Positions 8,099 to 16,334 of a DNA stretch of 32,752 nt are shown here, one piece after another. Where the stretch lies: the NCBI GenBank assembly GCA_022796315.1, contig JAAWIL010000003.1, positions 1 through 32,752 on the forward strand. Reading direction: 5' to 3'. The stretch comes from Oscillibacter sp. (GTDB taxonomy: Bacteria > Bacillota > Clostridia > Oscillospirales > Oscillospiraceae). Under the pieces are notes generated by a model. The model did no database searches, had not been told where the DNA came from, and saw nothing but the letters and a program-made list of their open reading frames with translations. Made by a program: the position numbers and the translations under genes. The first letter of the stretch is position 1. Every line of letters begins with the position of its first letter.

Positions 8099-8457
8099 GC
8101 CTTCTCAAACTCCTGAGCCACCCGCTTCAGCAGCTCCTGGGGCTGATAGGGCTTTTTTAGATAGTTCACCGCGCCCAGCTGGATGGCGCTGCGCACGTCG
8201 TCTTCCTGGCTGGAAGCGGTGAGGAAAATGACGGGCGTGTCGGCGGCGAACTCCTTCATGCGGGCGAAGGTCTCGATGCCGTTCATTCTGGGCATCTCGA
8301 TGTCCAGGAGAACCAGGTCCATTTTCTCGCGCCGCAGCGTATCCAGCGCCTCGACCCCGGAATTGGCGAAAAAGACGTCATAGACCTTTCCCAGGATCAT
8401 TTTCGTCCGCATCAGATTCATATCGTCATCGTCTACTACCAAAATGCGCTTCTGCAT
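8095..8457 (-). CDS. Stand-alone response regulator receiver protein
   Basis: MQKRILVVDDDDMN...LVLLDIEMPRMNG...FLTAS...LKKPY; ATGA overlap of 4 nt with the downstream kinase start at 8098. Confidence 0.93.
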   Translation of the reverse strand: MQKRILVVDDDDMNLMRTKMILGKVYDVFFANSGVEALDTLRREKMDLVLLDIEMPRMNGIETFARMKEFAADTPVIFLTASSQEDDVRSAIQLGAVNYLKKPYQPQELLKRVAQEFEKA

Positions 8458-8505
8458 AGGATTGCCCCCCTGTTTTATGACTGCGTCAAAATCATATTGA
8501 GATTT

Positions 8506-8534
8506 ATTTTAAAGGAAGCGCGCAAGAAAATCAA
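8506..8534 (-). promoter_or_regulatory. Putative promoter of the phosphorelay cluster
   Basis: Minus strand TTGATT-N17-TAAAAT upstream of the receiver gene. Confidence 0.5.
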
Positions 8535-8582
8535 GACCGGATTTTGTCTGAAAGAGGCCGGGGGGGCGCGCGCTGTCAATAC

Positions 8583-8617
8583 GAAAGGAGCCCCTTCCCT
8601 CAGGAGAGGCTCCCTTG
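8583..8617 (-). terminator. Possible terminator overlapping the 3' end of the lysR gene
   Basis: ggagcc/ggctcc inverted repeat followed by CTTT on the minus strand. Confidence 0.4.
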
Positions 8618-9529
8618 AATTTCATCCTGCAAAGTTTCCAGAAAACACTGGGCCACTTCGCTGAGGGGATTGCTGGCGTGGGTGATGGCGTAAAAGTACA
8701 TCATGTCGCCGCTGTCCAGGCATTTGGTGGAAAGGCCGGGGTAGAGATTCAGCACCCCCTTGTCGCTGACGCCCAGAAACACGGCGTCGCTGTTGGGCAG
8801 CAGAGAGTACAGCAGGGCCATGCTGGTCAAGAAGATGTTTTTGTGGTTGTTGGTGTAATGCAGAAAACTGAAGCTCGCCGCCTCCTGGTAGAAATCCATG
8901 TTGTGGGAATTTCCCCGGATTTGGGGAAACCGCATGAGGTCCTGCTCCGTGATGTGCTCCATTGTCTCCAGGGGGTGCCCTTTTCGGAAAAGCACATAAG
9001 GCTTGGTCTCGAAGAGCTTGGTGAAATTGATTTTCTTTTCAGAGAAGTAGGCCAGCTGGGCGGCGTTGCTCCGGGAGTTGGTGTGGATGATGCCGATGTC
9101 GGATTTTTTCTGCAGCACATCCTGGATGCATTCCTGCGTGTCCTGCTCTGTCACGGTAATGGCATATTTGTCAATCCGGCTGACCCGCTCCCGGTAGAAC
9201 CGAAGGAAGACCGAGGTGACAAACGTATAGCGGCAGGTGGAGATCCGCAGCATGGTAACGGCCTCGGATGGGTCGCTGGAGGAGTACTGGACCCGGATCT
9301 GCTCCAGCTCCATCAGAACGCCGCTGATGGAGTGAATGAACGCCGTGCCGGCCGGGGTGGGGATGATCCCCTTGCTGGTGCGCTCAAAAATCGTAAAGCC
9401 CAGTTCGGACTCCAGCTCCTTGATGGCGATGCTCAGCGTGGGCTGCGTAACATAGAGGGCGGCGGCTGCCCGGCTGATGGAATTTTGGCGGTATGCCTCC
9501 AGCACGTATTTGAATTGCTGCAGATTCAT
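8600..9529 (-). CDS. LysR family transcriptional regulator
   Basis: MNLQQFKYVLEAYRQNSISRAAAALYVTQPTLSIAIKELESELGFTIFERTSKGIIPTPAG, a classic LysR HTH; start set at 9529. Confidence 0.93.
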   Translation of the reverse strand: MNLQQFKYVLEAYRQNSISRAAAALYVTQPTLSIAIKELESELGFTIFERTSKGIIPTPAGTAFIHSISGVLMELEQIRVQYSSSDPSEAVTMLRISTCRYTFVTSVFLRFYRERVSRIDKYAITVTEQDTQECIQDVLQKKSDIGIIHTNSRSNAAQLAYFSEKKINFTKLFETKPYVLFRKGHPLETMEHITEQDLMRFPQIRGNSHNMDFYQEAASFSFLHYTNNHKNIFLTSMALLYSLLPNSDAVFLGVSDKGVLNLYPGLSTKCLDSGDMMYFYAITHASNPLSEVAQCFLETLQDEIQGSLS

Positions 9530-9720
9530 AGATTCCTCCATTTTTTGTTTCCGTGCCCCGCTGGGATCGGACTGAAGACATGATTTTGATATGATTGTAG
9601 ATAGTTTCCGCGAAGATTGCAAGTGCTTTTTCACAAAATGAAAAAGAATGAACCGGGAAACGAGAGAAAACGCGGTTGCTGGGACACAATTCGTGAGGAA
9701 TGGGGTGAAAATTGGTCATT

Positions 9721-9774
9721 GTGCATAAAAATAAGTGAAGCAATTGATGCAAACAGAACAGAGTGCATAAAAAA
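9721..9774. promoter_or_regulatory. Direct repeats gtgcataaaaa(t/a) in the AT-rich divergent regulatory region
   Basis: gtgcataaaaat at 9721 and gtgcataaaaaa at 9763, offset 42 bp, between lysR and the divergent operon. Confidence 0.4.
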
Positions 9775-9930
9775 TTTTTATAGCTCAATAAAAAGGGACA
9801 ATTTTTCAAAACGCGGAGTTGTATGTAAAATCATTCACAAGGGAAGTTGGACACAGATCTGCACGGCTTTCTGCGGAGCCTGCCGGTGTGGACGGCTTGG
9901 GATGCGAATCATGAAAGGAGAATCTGAACC

Positions 9931-10776
9931 ATGAAGAATATGCCTGTGCTTTTGACCTTTGATGTAGACGGCGAGATGATTTGGCGCTGCCGTGATCCGG
10001 AGAACGCGGACCGCCCGGTGACGCTGTCTCTGGGACACTACGGTCTGAACTGCGGCCTGCCTCGGATCTTGAAGGTGCTGAAAAAGTATGACGCTCCCGC
10101 GACCTTCTTTGTCCCCGGCATGACGGCGGAGATGTTTCCCCATGTACTTCCCGGCATCATGGAGGCGGGGATGCATGAGATTGGACACCACAGCTACAGC
10201 CACACGTATCCGGACAAGTTTCCCTCCGGGGAAGCGGAGGCGGAGGACTATGCCAAGGCCAGCCGGATCATTGAGCCGGTGATTGGGAAAAAGCTCAAGG
10301 GCTACCGCTCCCCCGCCTGGGAATTCAGCTGCAGCACCCTGGATATTCTGGAGGACATGGGGATGGAGTACTCCAGCAATATGATGGGTTCGGACCGGCT
10401 GGAGCTGTTGGAGATCTTCGGCAGGAAGAGCGATATTGTGGAGATTCCGATCCATTGGATTCTGGACGACGCCGCGTTCTGGCTGTACAGCGTCCGCATT
10501 GCCGGCAAGTGCATGCAGCCCCTCAGCGCCGTGGAGGACTGCTGGATCAAGGAGTTCGACGGCCTCTACGAGGAGTTCCTGGAGGAAGAGGAGAACGGGA
10601 TGGATTCGGACATCGTCTTTGTTCTGACCTGCCACCCCCAGGTGATTGGACGGCCCTCCCGCATGACGGTGCTGGAGAATGTGATCCGCCATATCAATTC
10701 CTGCCCCCATGTGGAGTTTGTGACAGCCGGACAGGCTGTGGCGGACTATAAGCGGCGCCACGGCATTACCAAGTGA
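9931..10776 (+). CDS. Polysaccharide deacetylase family hydrolase (PuuE/imidase-like subgroup)
   Basis: LLTFDVDGE, APATFFVPG, MHEIGHHSYSHTYP, GYRSPAWEFS, IHWILDD, LTCHPQVIGRPSRM; no signal peptide; aaaggag RBS. Confidence 0.85.
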   Translation: MKNMPVLLTFDVDGEMIWRCRDPENADRPVTLSLGHYGLNCGLPRILKVLKKYDAPATFFVPGMTAEMFPHVLPGIMEAGMHEIGHHSYSHTYPDKFPSGEAEAEDYAKASRIIEPVIGKKLKGYRSPAWEFSCSTLDILEDMGMEYSSNMMGSDRLELLEIFGRKSDIVEIPIHWILDDAAFWLYSVRIAGKCMQPLSAVEDCWIKEFDGLYEEFLEEEENGMDSDIVFVLTCHPQVIGRPSRMTVLENVIRHINSCPHVEFVTAGQAVADYKRRHGITK

Positions 10777-10857
10777 GTTTCCCGTTCCCCGCGTTCTGTG
10801 CGTTTCAGAACCTGCTTTGCAGATTCTGGAAAATAATACAAAAGGAGAATGAACGAA

Positions 10858-12015
10858 ATGAAAAAAGTCTTGTGTATCCTGCTTGTGATGATGATGCTTC
10901 TCTCTGGCTGCGGCCTCGGCGGCAGCAATCCCGGAACGGGCGATGCGGAAAACAGCACCTCCGGCGACGGGTCCACCGGCGGCCAGACCCCCGATGAGGG
11001 CGCCCAGGCCGCCCTTCCTGAGAACGCCACCGACGATGAGATCAACGCCTTCATCACGGCGGCCTCCAGCAATCCGGAGAAGATGATTATTAAGTACGCC
11101 TCCACCAGCCCCGATCTCAATGGACAGGCCTACCTGCGGGCGGCCCGGAAGTTCCTGCAGACGCTGAAGGAGGAGCTGGGCGACAAGGTTGAGATCCAGT
11201 ACTACATGAACTCCACCTTCGGCGGCTCTGCGGATGCCGTTCTGGGCGGACTGCAGAATGAGACCTTCGAGCTCACCGACTGGCCTCTTGGCAGCTTTGC
11301 GGAGTTCACCAACGCCTTCCAGCCCCTGGACGTGCCCTATCTGGTGACCACCTCCCAGGAGGCCTATGACCTGCTGGCCGGTCCCGCCGGTGATCTGATG
11401 GCCGAGAAGTGCACCAGCGAGACCAACATCAAGCCGCTGTACTATGGCATCATCGGTATGCGCCAGATGACCAATTCCAAGCACGAGGTGACGGCGCCGG
11501 ACGACCTGAAGGGTCTGAAGATGCGCGCCCAGAACAACTCTGTTCAGGTGACGGGCCTCTCCGCCCTGGGCTGCAGCATTACCACCATGGCCTTCTCTGA
11601 GCTCTTCACCTCTTTGCAGCAGAAGGTGATTGACGGACAGGAAAACCCCATTGAGACCATCTACAATTTCCAGTATTACGATGTGCAGGACTACCTGACC
11701 GTTACCAACCACCTCTGCACGGCCGGCGTGGTGGCCTGCAACAACGACTGGTACGAGGGCCTCTCCGACGAGTTCAAGGCTGCCGTAGACAAGGCCGCGT
11801 CTGTGGCCGGGCGTTACAGCATTGAGGAGCTGAACAGCTCTGAGGCCGGTGTTCTGGAGCAGCTGAAGGAGAAGATGACGGTGACGGAACTCAGCGGCGA
11901 GCAGCTCTCCGCCTTCCAGGAGAGCGCCAAGAGCGCCTGGCCTCAGCTGAGAGAGGAGATCGGCGCGGAGTACTTTGACCAGTTCCTGGCCGCGGCCAAT
12001 CTGAGTCTCGACTGA
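10858..12015 (+). CDS. dctP: TRAP transporter substrate-binding lipoprotein (DctP-like)
   Basis: Lipobox LLSGC; Y-A-S-T-S-P family fold features, APDDLKGLKMRAQ (conserved Arg), DGQENPIETIYNFQYYDVQDYLTVTNH. Confidence 0.9.
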   Translation: MKKVLCILLVMMMLLSGCGLGGSNPGTGDAENSTSGDGSTGGQTPDEGAQAALPENATDDEINAFITAASSNPEKMIIKYASTSPDLNGQAYLRAARKFLQTLKEELGDKVEIQYYMNSTFGGSADAVLGGLQNETFELTDWPLGSFAEFTNAFQPLDVPYLVTTSQEAYDLLAGPAGDLMAEKCTSETNIKPLYYGIIGMRQMTNSKHEVTAPDDLKGLKMRAQNNSVQVTGLSALGCSITTMAFSELFTSLQQKVIDGQENPIETIYNFQYYDVQDYLTVTNHLCTAGVVACNNDWYEGLSDEFKAAVDKAASVAGRYSIEELNSSEAGVLEQLKEKMTVTELSGEQLSAFQESAKSAWPQLREEIGAEYFDQFLAAANLSLD

Positions 12016-12109
12016 TGAAGCGGTGCCGGCATAGAAACGCCGGCGGACCGGATGGGCGGCGTTCCCGCATGGGGCCGCCCGTCCGGTATGAAGTTCGGAG
12101 GGAGTTTTC

Positions 12110-12658
12110 ATGAAAGCATCCAGAGTCCGATGGTTTTTCAGCCATCTGGAATACCTTTTGTCCATGCTGTTCATGGGCGTGATGGTATGCCTGCTCTTTG
12201 TGCAGGTGGTTTCCCGCTATGTGTTCGGGTCTTCCCTGGCGTTTACAGAGGAGATTTCCGTAATCCTCTTTATCCTCTCGGTATATATCGGCGCCATTGG
12301 CGCCACCCGGCGGGGTCAGCATCTGCGGATCGAGCTGCTGACCCAGACGATGAGCCCCCGGGGACAGACGGTCTGCCGGATCGTCTCCAACATCATCTTT
12401 ATCATTGTCAACTGCATCCTGGGCTATGGCACCTGTCTGGTGGTGGCGAACCTCTTCAAGTTCGGGATGACGACCCCGATTGTAAAGCTGCCCAAGTGGA
12501 TTCCCTATGCGGTGATTCCGTTGGCATTCCTGCTGATCAGCATCCGCCTGGTGGAGGACACCGTCCGCCAGTTCCGCAACCTGAACAGCGGGGAATATGA
12601 TTTCTGCAAGAATGGCGAGGCCGCGCCGGCGGATGGCGGCACAGAGAAGGAGGGATAA
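12110..12658 (+). CDS. dctQ: TRAP transporter small permease (DctQ)
   Basis: ~4 TM; VVSRYVFGSSLAFTEEISVILFILSVYIGAIGATRRGQHLRIELL typical of DctQ. Confidence 0.92.
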   Translation: MKASRVRWFFSHLEYLLSMLFMGVMVCLLFVQVVSRYVFGSSLAFTEEISVILFILSVYIGAIGATRRGQHLRIELLTQTMSPRGQTVCRIVSNIIFIIVNCILGYGTCLVVANLFKFGMTTPIVKLPKWIPYAVIPLAFLLISIRLVEDTVRQFRNLNSGEYDFCKNGEAAPADGGTEKEG

Positions 12659-12663
12659 GGAGT

Positions 12664-13950
12664 ATGGCACTTGCGACCTTGGCGTTTGTGACGATTGCGC
12701 TGCTGCTTCTGGGGGTGCCGATCGGCATCTCGATTGCGGCCGGCCTGATCTCCTCGTCTCTGCTCTTTGACGTTACCACGCTGAAGTTTATCTGCCAGCA
12801 GCTGTACACGGGTCTGGACTCCTTCGCGCTGCTGGCGGTCCCCGGATTCATGCTGGCCGGCTCCTTTATGGAAAAGGGCGGCCTCTCCAAGCGGCTGGTG
12901 AATACGGCGGAGAAGTTTGTGGGCCACCAGGCCGGCGGTTTCTGCGCGGTGACGGTGGTGGCCTGCCTGTTCTTCGGCGCGATCTCCGGCTCTGCCCCCG
13001 CTACGGTGGCGGCCATTGGCGGCATCATGATCCCCTATATGGCAGCGGTTGGCTATGACCGTGAGTTCGCGGCGGGACTCTCCGCCGTGGCCGGCGGCCT
13101 GGGCGTCATTATTCCGCCCAGTATCCCCTTTGTGATCTACGGCATTGCCACCCAGACCAACATCAGCGACCTCTTCATCGCGGGCTTCGGCCCCGGCATC
13201 TTCATTGGCGCGCTGCTGGTCGCAGTGGCCAAGAGGATCTCCAAAAAGGAGAACTACCAGCCTCCGCGGCCTAAGGCCACAGGCAGGGAGAAGCTGGCGG
13301 CCATCAATGAGGCCAAGTGGGCCCTCATCATGCCCCTCATCATCCTGGGCGGGATCTACGGCGGATTCTTCACGCCTACCGAGGCCTCTGTGGTGGCCAT
13401 TTTCTACAGCCTGCTGGTGGGCTTCTTCGTCTATAAGGAACTCCGGTGGAAGGATGTGTTCGCCATCCTGGACAACACGGCCTCCTTCGTGGGCGGCGTG
13501 ATGCTGGCCTTTGCCCCTGCGGCGGCACTGGGCGCGGTGCTGACCATGCTGAATGTTCCTGCGATGGTCAGCCAGCTGCTCCTCTCCATTACGGATAACA
13601 TCTACATCATTATGCTGATCGTGGTGGTGGTGCTGCTGGGCGCCGGGATGATTCTGGACACCATTTCGGCAATCGTCGTGTTTGCCCCCATCCTCTACAA
13701 GGTGCTGGTGCCGATGGGAATTGATCCGGTGCATCTGGGCGTGATTATGGTGGTGGATCTGGCCATTGGCTTTGTGACGCCGCCTGTGGCGCAGAATCTG
13801 TTTGTGGCATCGTCCATGACGGGGCTGCCCATCCACGGGATTGTCAAAAAGGCGCTGCCCTTCATCCTTACAATGCTGGCGGCGCTGCTGCTGATTACCT
13901 TCTTCCCGGAGATCTCCCTGACCCTGGGAAAGGGACTGGCATTGCTGTAA
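12664..13950 (+). CDS. dctM: TRAP transporter large permease (DctM)
   Basis: LLLGVPIGISIAAGLISS, VPGFMLAGSFMEKGGLSKRLV, FFGAISGSAPATVAAIGGIMIPYMAAVGYD, IIPPSIPFVIYG, TPTEASVVAIFYSLLVG. Confidence 0.96.
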   Translation: MALATLAFVTIALLLLGVPIGISIAAGLISSSLLFDVTTLKFICQQLYTGLDSFALLAVPGFMLAGSFMEKGGLSKRLVNTAEKFVGHQAGGFCAVTVVACLFFGAISGSAPATVAAIGGIMIPYMAAVGYDREFAAGLSAVAGGLGVIIPPSIPFVIYGIATQTNISDLFIAGFGPGIFIGALLVAVAKRISKKENYQPPRPKATGREKLAAINEAKWALIMPLIILGGIYGGFFTPTEASVVAIFYSLLVGFFVYKELRWKDVFAILDNTASFVGGVMLAFAPAAALGAVLTMLNVPAMVSQLLLSITDNIYIIMLIVVVVLLGAGMILDTISAIVVFAPILYKVLVPMGIDPVHLGVIMVVDLAIGFVTPPVAQNLFVASSMTGLPIHGIVKKALPFILTMLAALLLITFFPEISLTLGKGLALL

Positions 13951-13997
13951 ATATTGATTAAACCTGAAAGAGCGACGGAAACAGAGAGGAGTTTATT

Positions 13998-14657
13998 ATG
14001 GCTGAGAAGTTGATTTTAGGAATTTCCGGCAGTCCCCGTAAGGGCGCCAACACGGATCTCATGCTCCAGGAGGCCCTGCGGGCCGCGGAGACCGTGGAGG
14101 GCGTCCGCACGGAGATGCTCTGCCTGCGGGATTACGAGATCCACAACTGCAAGGGCTGCTTTGCCTGCTGCCGGGAGGGCGGAAAGAAGGACGGCGGCAT
14201 CCACGCGTGCGCGATGTTCCGGGACGGCATGGATGAGATCTATCCAAAACTGAAGGCCTGCGGCGGACTGATCCTCGCGTCCCCGGTCTATTTTGCCTCC
14301 ATGTCTGCCCAGATGAAGCAGTTCATGGACCGGACAGAGGGACTGCTGCGCTACGGCACCAGCCAGTATCAGTACGGCCTGCAGAACAAAGTGGGCGGCG
14401 CACTGGTTGTGGGCGGAAACCGCAATGCCGGCGAGGAGCTGACCATCTTGGAGATGCAGGCCTTCTTCCAGGTGCATGACATGATCGTTGTGGGCTCCGG
14501 CGGCGAGCCGACTCCCGGCTGCTATCACGGCGGCGCCTGCACGACCTACCCGCAGAAGGGCGACATCCGGGACGCGGTGCTGCAAGATGAGATCGGCCTC
14601 AAGAGCGCCCGGAATTTGGGGGTCCGCGTGGCCAAGACCTTGTGGATGCTGAAATAA
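13998..14657 (+). CDS. Flavodoxin-fold NAD(P)H-dependent FMN reductase / iron-sulfur flavoprotein-like
   Basis: LGISGSPRKGANTDLMLQEAL; CKGCFACC Cys cluster; SPVYFASMSAQMKQFMDRT. Confidence 0.88.
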   Translation: MAEKLILGISGSPRKGANTDLMLQEALRAAETVEGVRTEMLCLRDYEIHNCKGCFACCREGGKKDGGIHACAMFRDGMDEIYPKLKACGGLILASPVYFASMSAQMKQFMDRTEGLLRYGTSQYQYGLQNKVGGALVVGGNRNAGEELTILEMQAFFQVHDMIVVGSGGEPTPGCYHGGACTTYPQKGDIRDAVLQDEIGLKSARNLGVRVAKTLWMLK

Positions 14658-14673
14658 GAAACGAAGAGGACCA

Positions 14674-15858
14674 GTGAGCATGCAGAATACACTTACGACA
14701 GCTGTTGAAGTGAATAGCCGCCGGATTGCCGCCTATGTATCCAGTCATCTGGAGGAGTTTCTTGCGGTTCTGCAGGATGTCGTGGACCTGGAGTCCCATA
14801 CCTACGGGGACCGGCAGGTGAAGGACCGCTGCGGCAGTTATCTCAAGGAGCTGTTTGAGGGAATTGGATTTCAGGTGGAGGCGGTGGACGCCGGGGAGAT
14901 TGGGTTCCATCTTTCCGGAAAGCTGGGGGATCATCAAGACAAGGTTCTGCTGGTAGGACACTACGATACGGTATTTCCCACCGGAACGACCAGGGAACGG
15001 CCCTTCTCCCGGCAGGGGGACCGGGCCTTCGGACCTGGCATTTTCGATATGAAGGGCGGACTGGTTGGCTTTTACATGGCCGTGAAGGCCCTGAAGGAGC
15101 TGGACCTGCTGCCGGCGGACAAGGAAGTTGATTTCTTCTTCAACTGCGATGAGGAAGCCGGCAGCGGAACCTCCAGAGAGCGGATTGTGGCGCTCGCAAA
15201 ACAGGCCAAGGCCTGTCTGGTGGCGGAGCCGGGTCATAAGGGCGAGGGCTATGTGACGGCAGAGCGCTTCGGCCGCTCCGTGGTGACCGTCACGGCCCAC
15301 GGCGTGGCGGGGCATGCCGGCAACCGCCCCGAATACACGGCCAATCCCTTGGTGGAATTGTCCAAGGTGGTGGAGGAGCTGGAAAGCCGCTGCGACCGGA
15401 GCCGGGGCATTTGGTACTCTCCCGTCAGCCTGCACGGCGGAGATCGGGGCCCCACGGCCATGACGCCGGGAGACGCCTATGTGATCTATGATATCCGTTA
15501 TCTCAACGAGGCCCTGGGGCAGGAGGCGGATGCGGCTGTGAACGGCCTCTGCCCCACGCAGCCCAGCGTGCGCTTTGAGGTGACCGGAGGCGTGGAAAAG
15601 CCCCCCTTTATTCAAACGGAGGAGAGCCGCTGGCTCTGGAACCGCGCCAAAGAGATTACGGAGGAGATGGGGCACACGTTTTTGCCGGCGCGCCTGGGAG
15701 GAGGCAGCGACGCCAACTTCACGGCGGCCGCGGGCTGCCCGACGCTCTGCGGTCTGGGGCTGAACGGGGACTTCCTCCATAACCCCAAGGAGTATGTGAT
15801 GATTGACACGATCCCTGACCGGGTGGCCCTGCTGGCGGAACTGATCCGCACTATATAA
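14674..15858 (+). CDS. M20 family metallopeptidase (CPG2/ArgE-like)
   Basis: VGHYDTVFP, GPGIFDMKGG, FNCDEEAGS, CLVAEPG, GVAGHAGNRPEYTANPLVELS, LGGGSDANF, LHNPKEYV. The start may be ATG at 14680. Confidence 0.92.
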   Translation: MSMQNTLTTAVEVNSRRIAAYVSSHLEEFLAVLQDVVDLESHTYGDRQVKDRCGSYLKELFEGIGFQVEAVDAGEIGFHLSGKLGDHQDKVLLVGHYDTVFPTGTTRERPFSRQGDRAFGPGIFDMKGGLVGFYMAVKALKELDLLPADKEVDFFFNCDEEAGSGTSRERIVALAKQAKACLVAEPGHKGEGYVTAERFGRSVVTVTAHGVAGHAGNRPEYTANPLVELSKVVEELESRCDRSRGIWYSPVSLHGGDRGPTAMTPGDAYVIYDIRYLNEALGQEADAAVNGLCPTQPSVRFEVTGGVEKPPFIQTEESRWLWNRAKEITEEMGHTFLPARLGGGSDANFTAAAGCPTLCGLGLNGDFLHNPKEYVMIDTIPDRVALLAELIRTI

Positions 15859-15901
15859 GCAGAGCGGCGGAAACCGCAGAGCGGCGGAAACCGCAGAGCG
15901 G
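15859..15901. repeat. 17-bp tandem repeat gcagagcggcggaaacc, 2.5 copies
   Basis: Exact copies at 15859-15875 and 15876-15892, then a partial copy gcagagcgg. Confidence 0.85.
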
Positions 15902-15927
15902 ACAACAGCAGAAACCGAGACGGGAGG

Positions 15928-15963
15928 ACCTCCTGTGCAGAAGCGTACATCTGCACAGGAGGT
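15928..15963 (+). terminator. Perfect 14-bp hairpin at the end of the M20/TRAP operon
   Basis: acctcctgtgcaga-agcgtaca-tctgcacaggaggt; only a short T run follows. Confidence 0.7.
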
Positions 15964-16104
15964 TTGACTATAAAGATATACGCTATCGGATGGCTGCAAA
16001 TCTTCCGCCGCGCCATGCTCGCGTGTCCCCGCGGTCAGACGGGAATTTGCGGCTGGAAGGCTTGGGAAGCTGTGGATTGCCGGGAAATTCTCCCTTAGAA
16101 ACCA

Positions 16105-16134
16105 TTGACAAGTAGATATTCCGGCGCATATAAT
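16105..16134 (+). promoter_or_regulatory. Consensus sigma-A promoter upstream of the membrane MCP
   Basis: TTGACA-N18-TATAAT, both hexamers perfect; leaves a ~190-nt leader. Confidence 0.75.
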
Positions 16135-16334
16135 AAAAAAATGAAAGCATAGGCTTTTGGCGTTGTTTTGAGAGATGCCAGGGAATGCGGATAGGGAATT
16201 CGCCGCGCCGAGGAAGGGATTCTTATTCCGGGGCGGCATTGTTTTGTGGAGATTCTCCCCTGCCGGGTATCCTGCCATTCTGCGGACAGGGCCTTGGAGC
16301 ACAGTTCAGTTTTAAAAAATTGAGGTGCAGAGAG

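Noticed and set aside
9617-9934. 105-aa ORF in the lysR/operon intergenic region
   Set aside because: Lies in AT-rich regulatory sequence, no RBS or domain and overlaps the start of the deacetylase-family gene.
9835-12174. 779-aa minus-strand ORF across the deacetylase and DctP genes
   Set aside because: Antisense to two well-supported genes and spans their intergenic region; no motif.
12505-13836. 443-aa minus-strand ORF across DctM
   Set aside because: H/Q/R-rich shadow of a strongly conserved permease.
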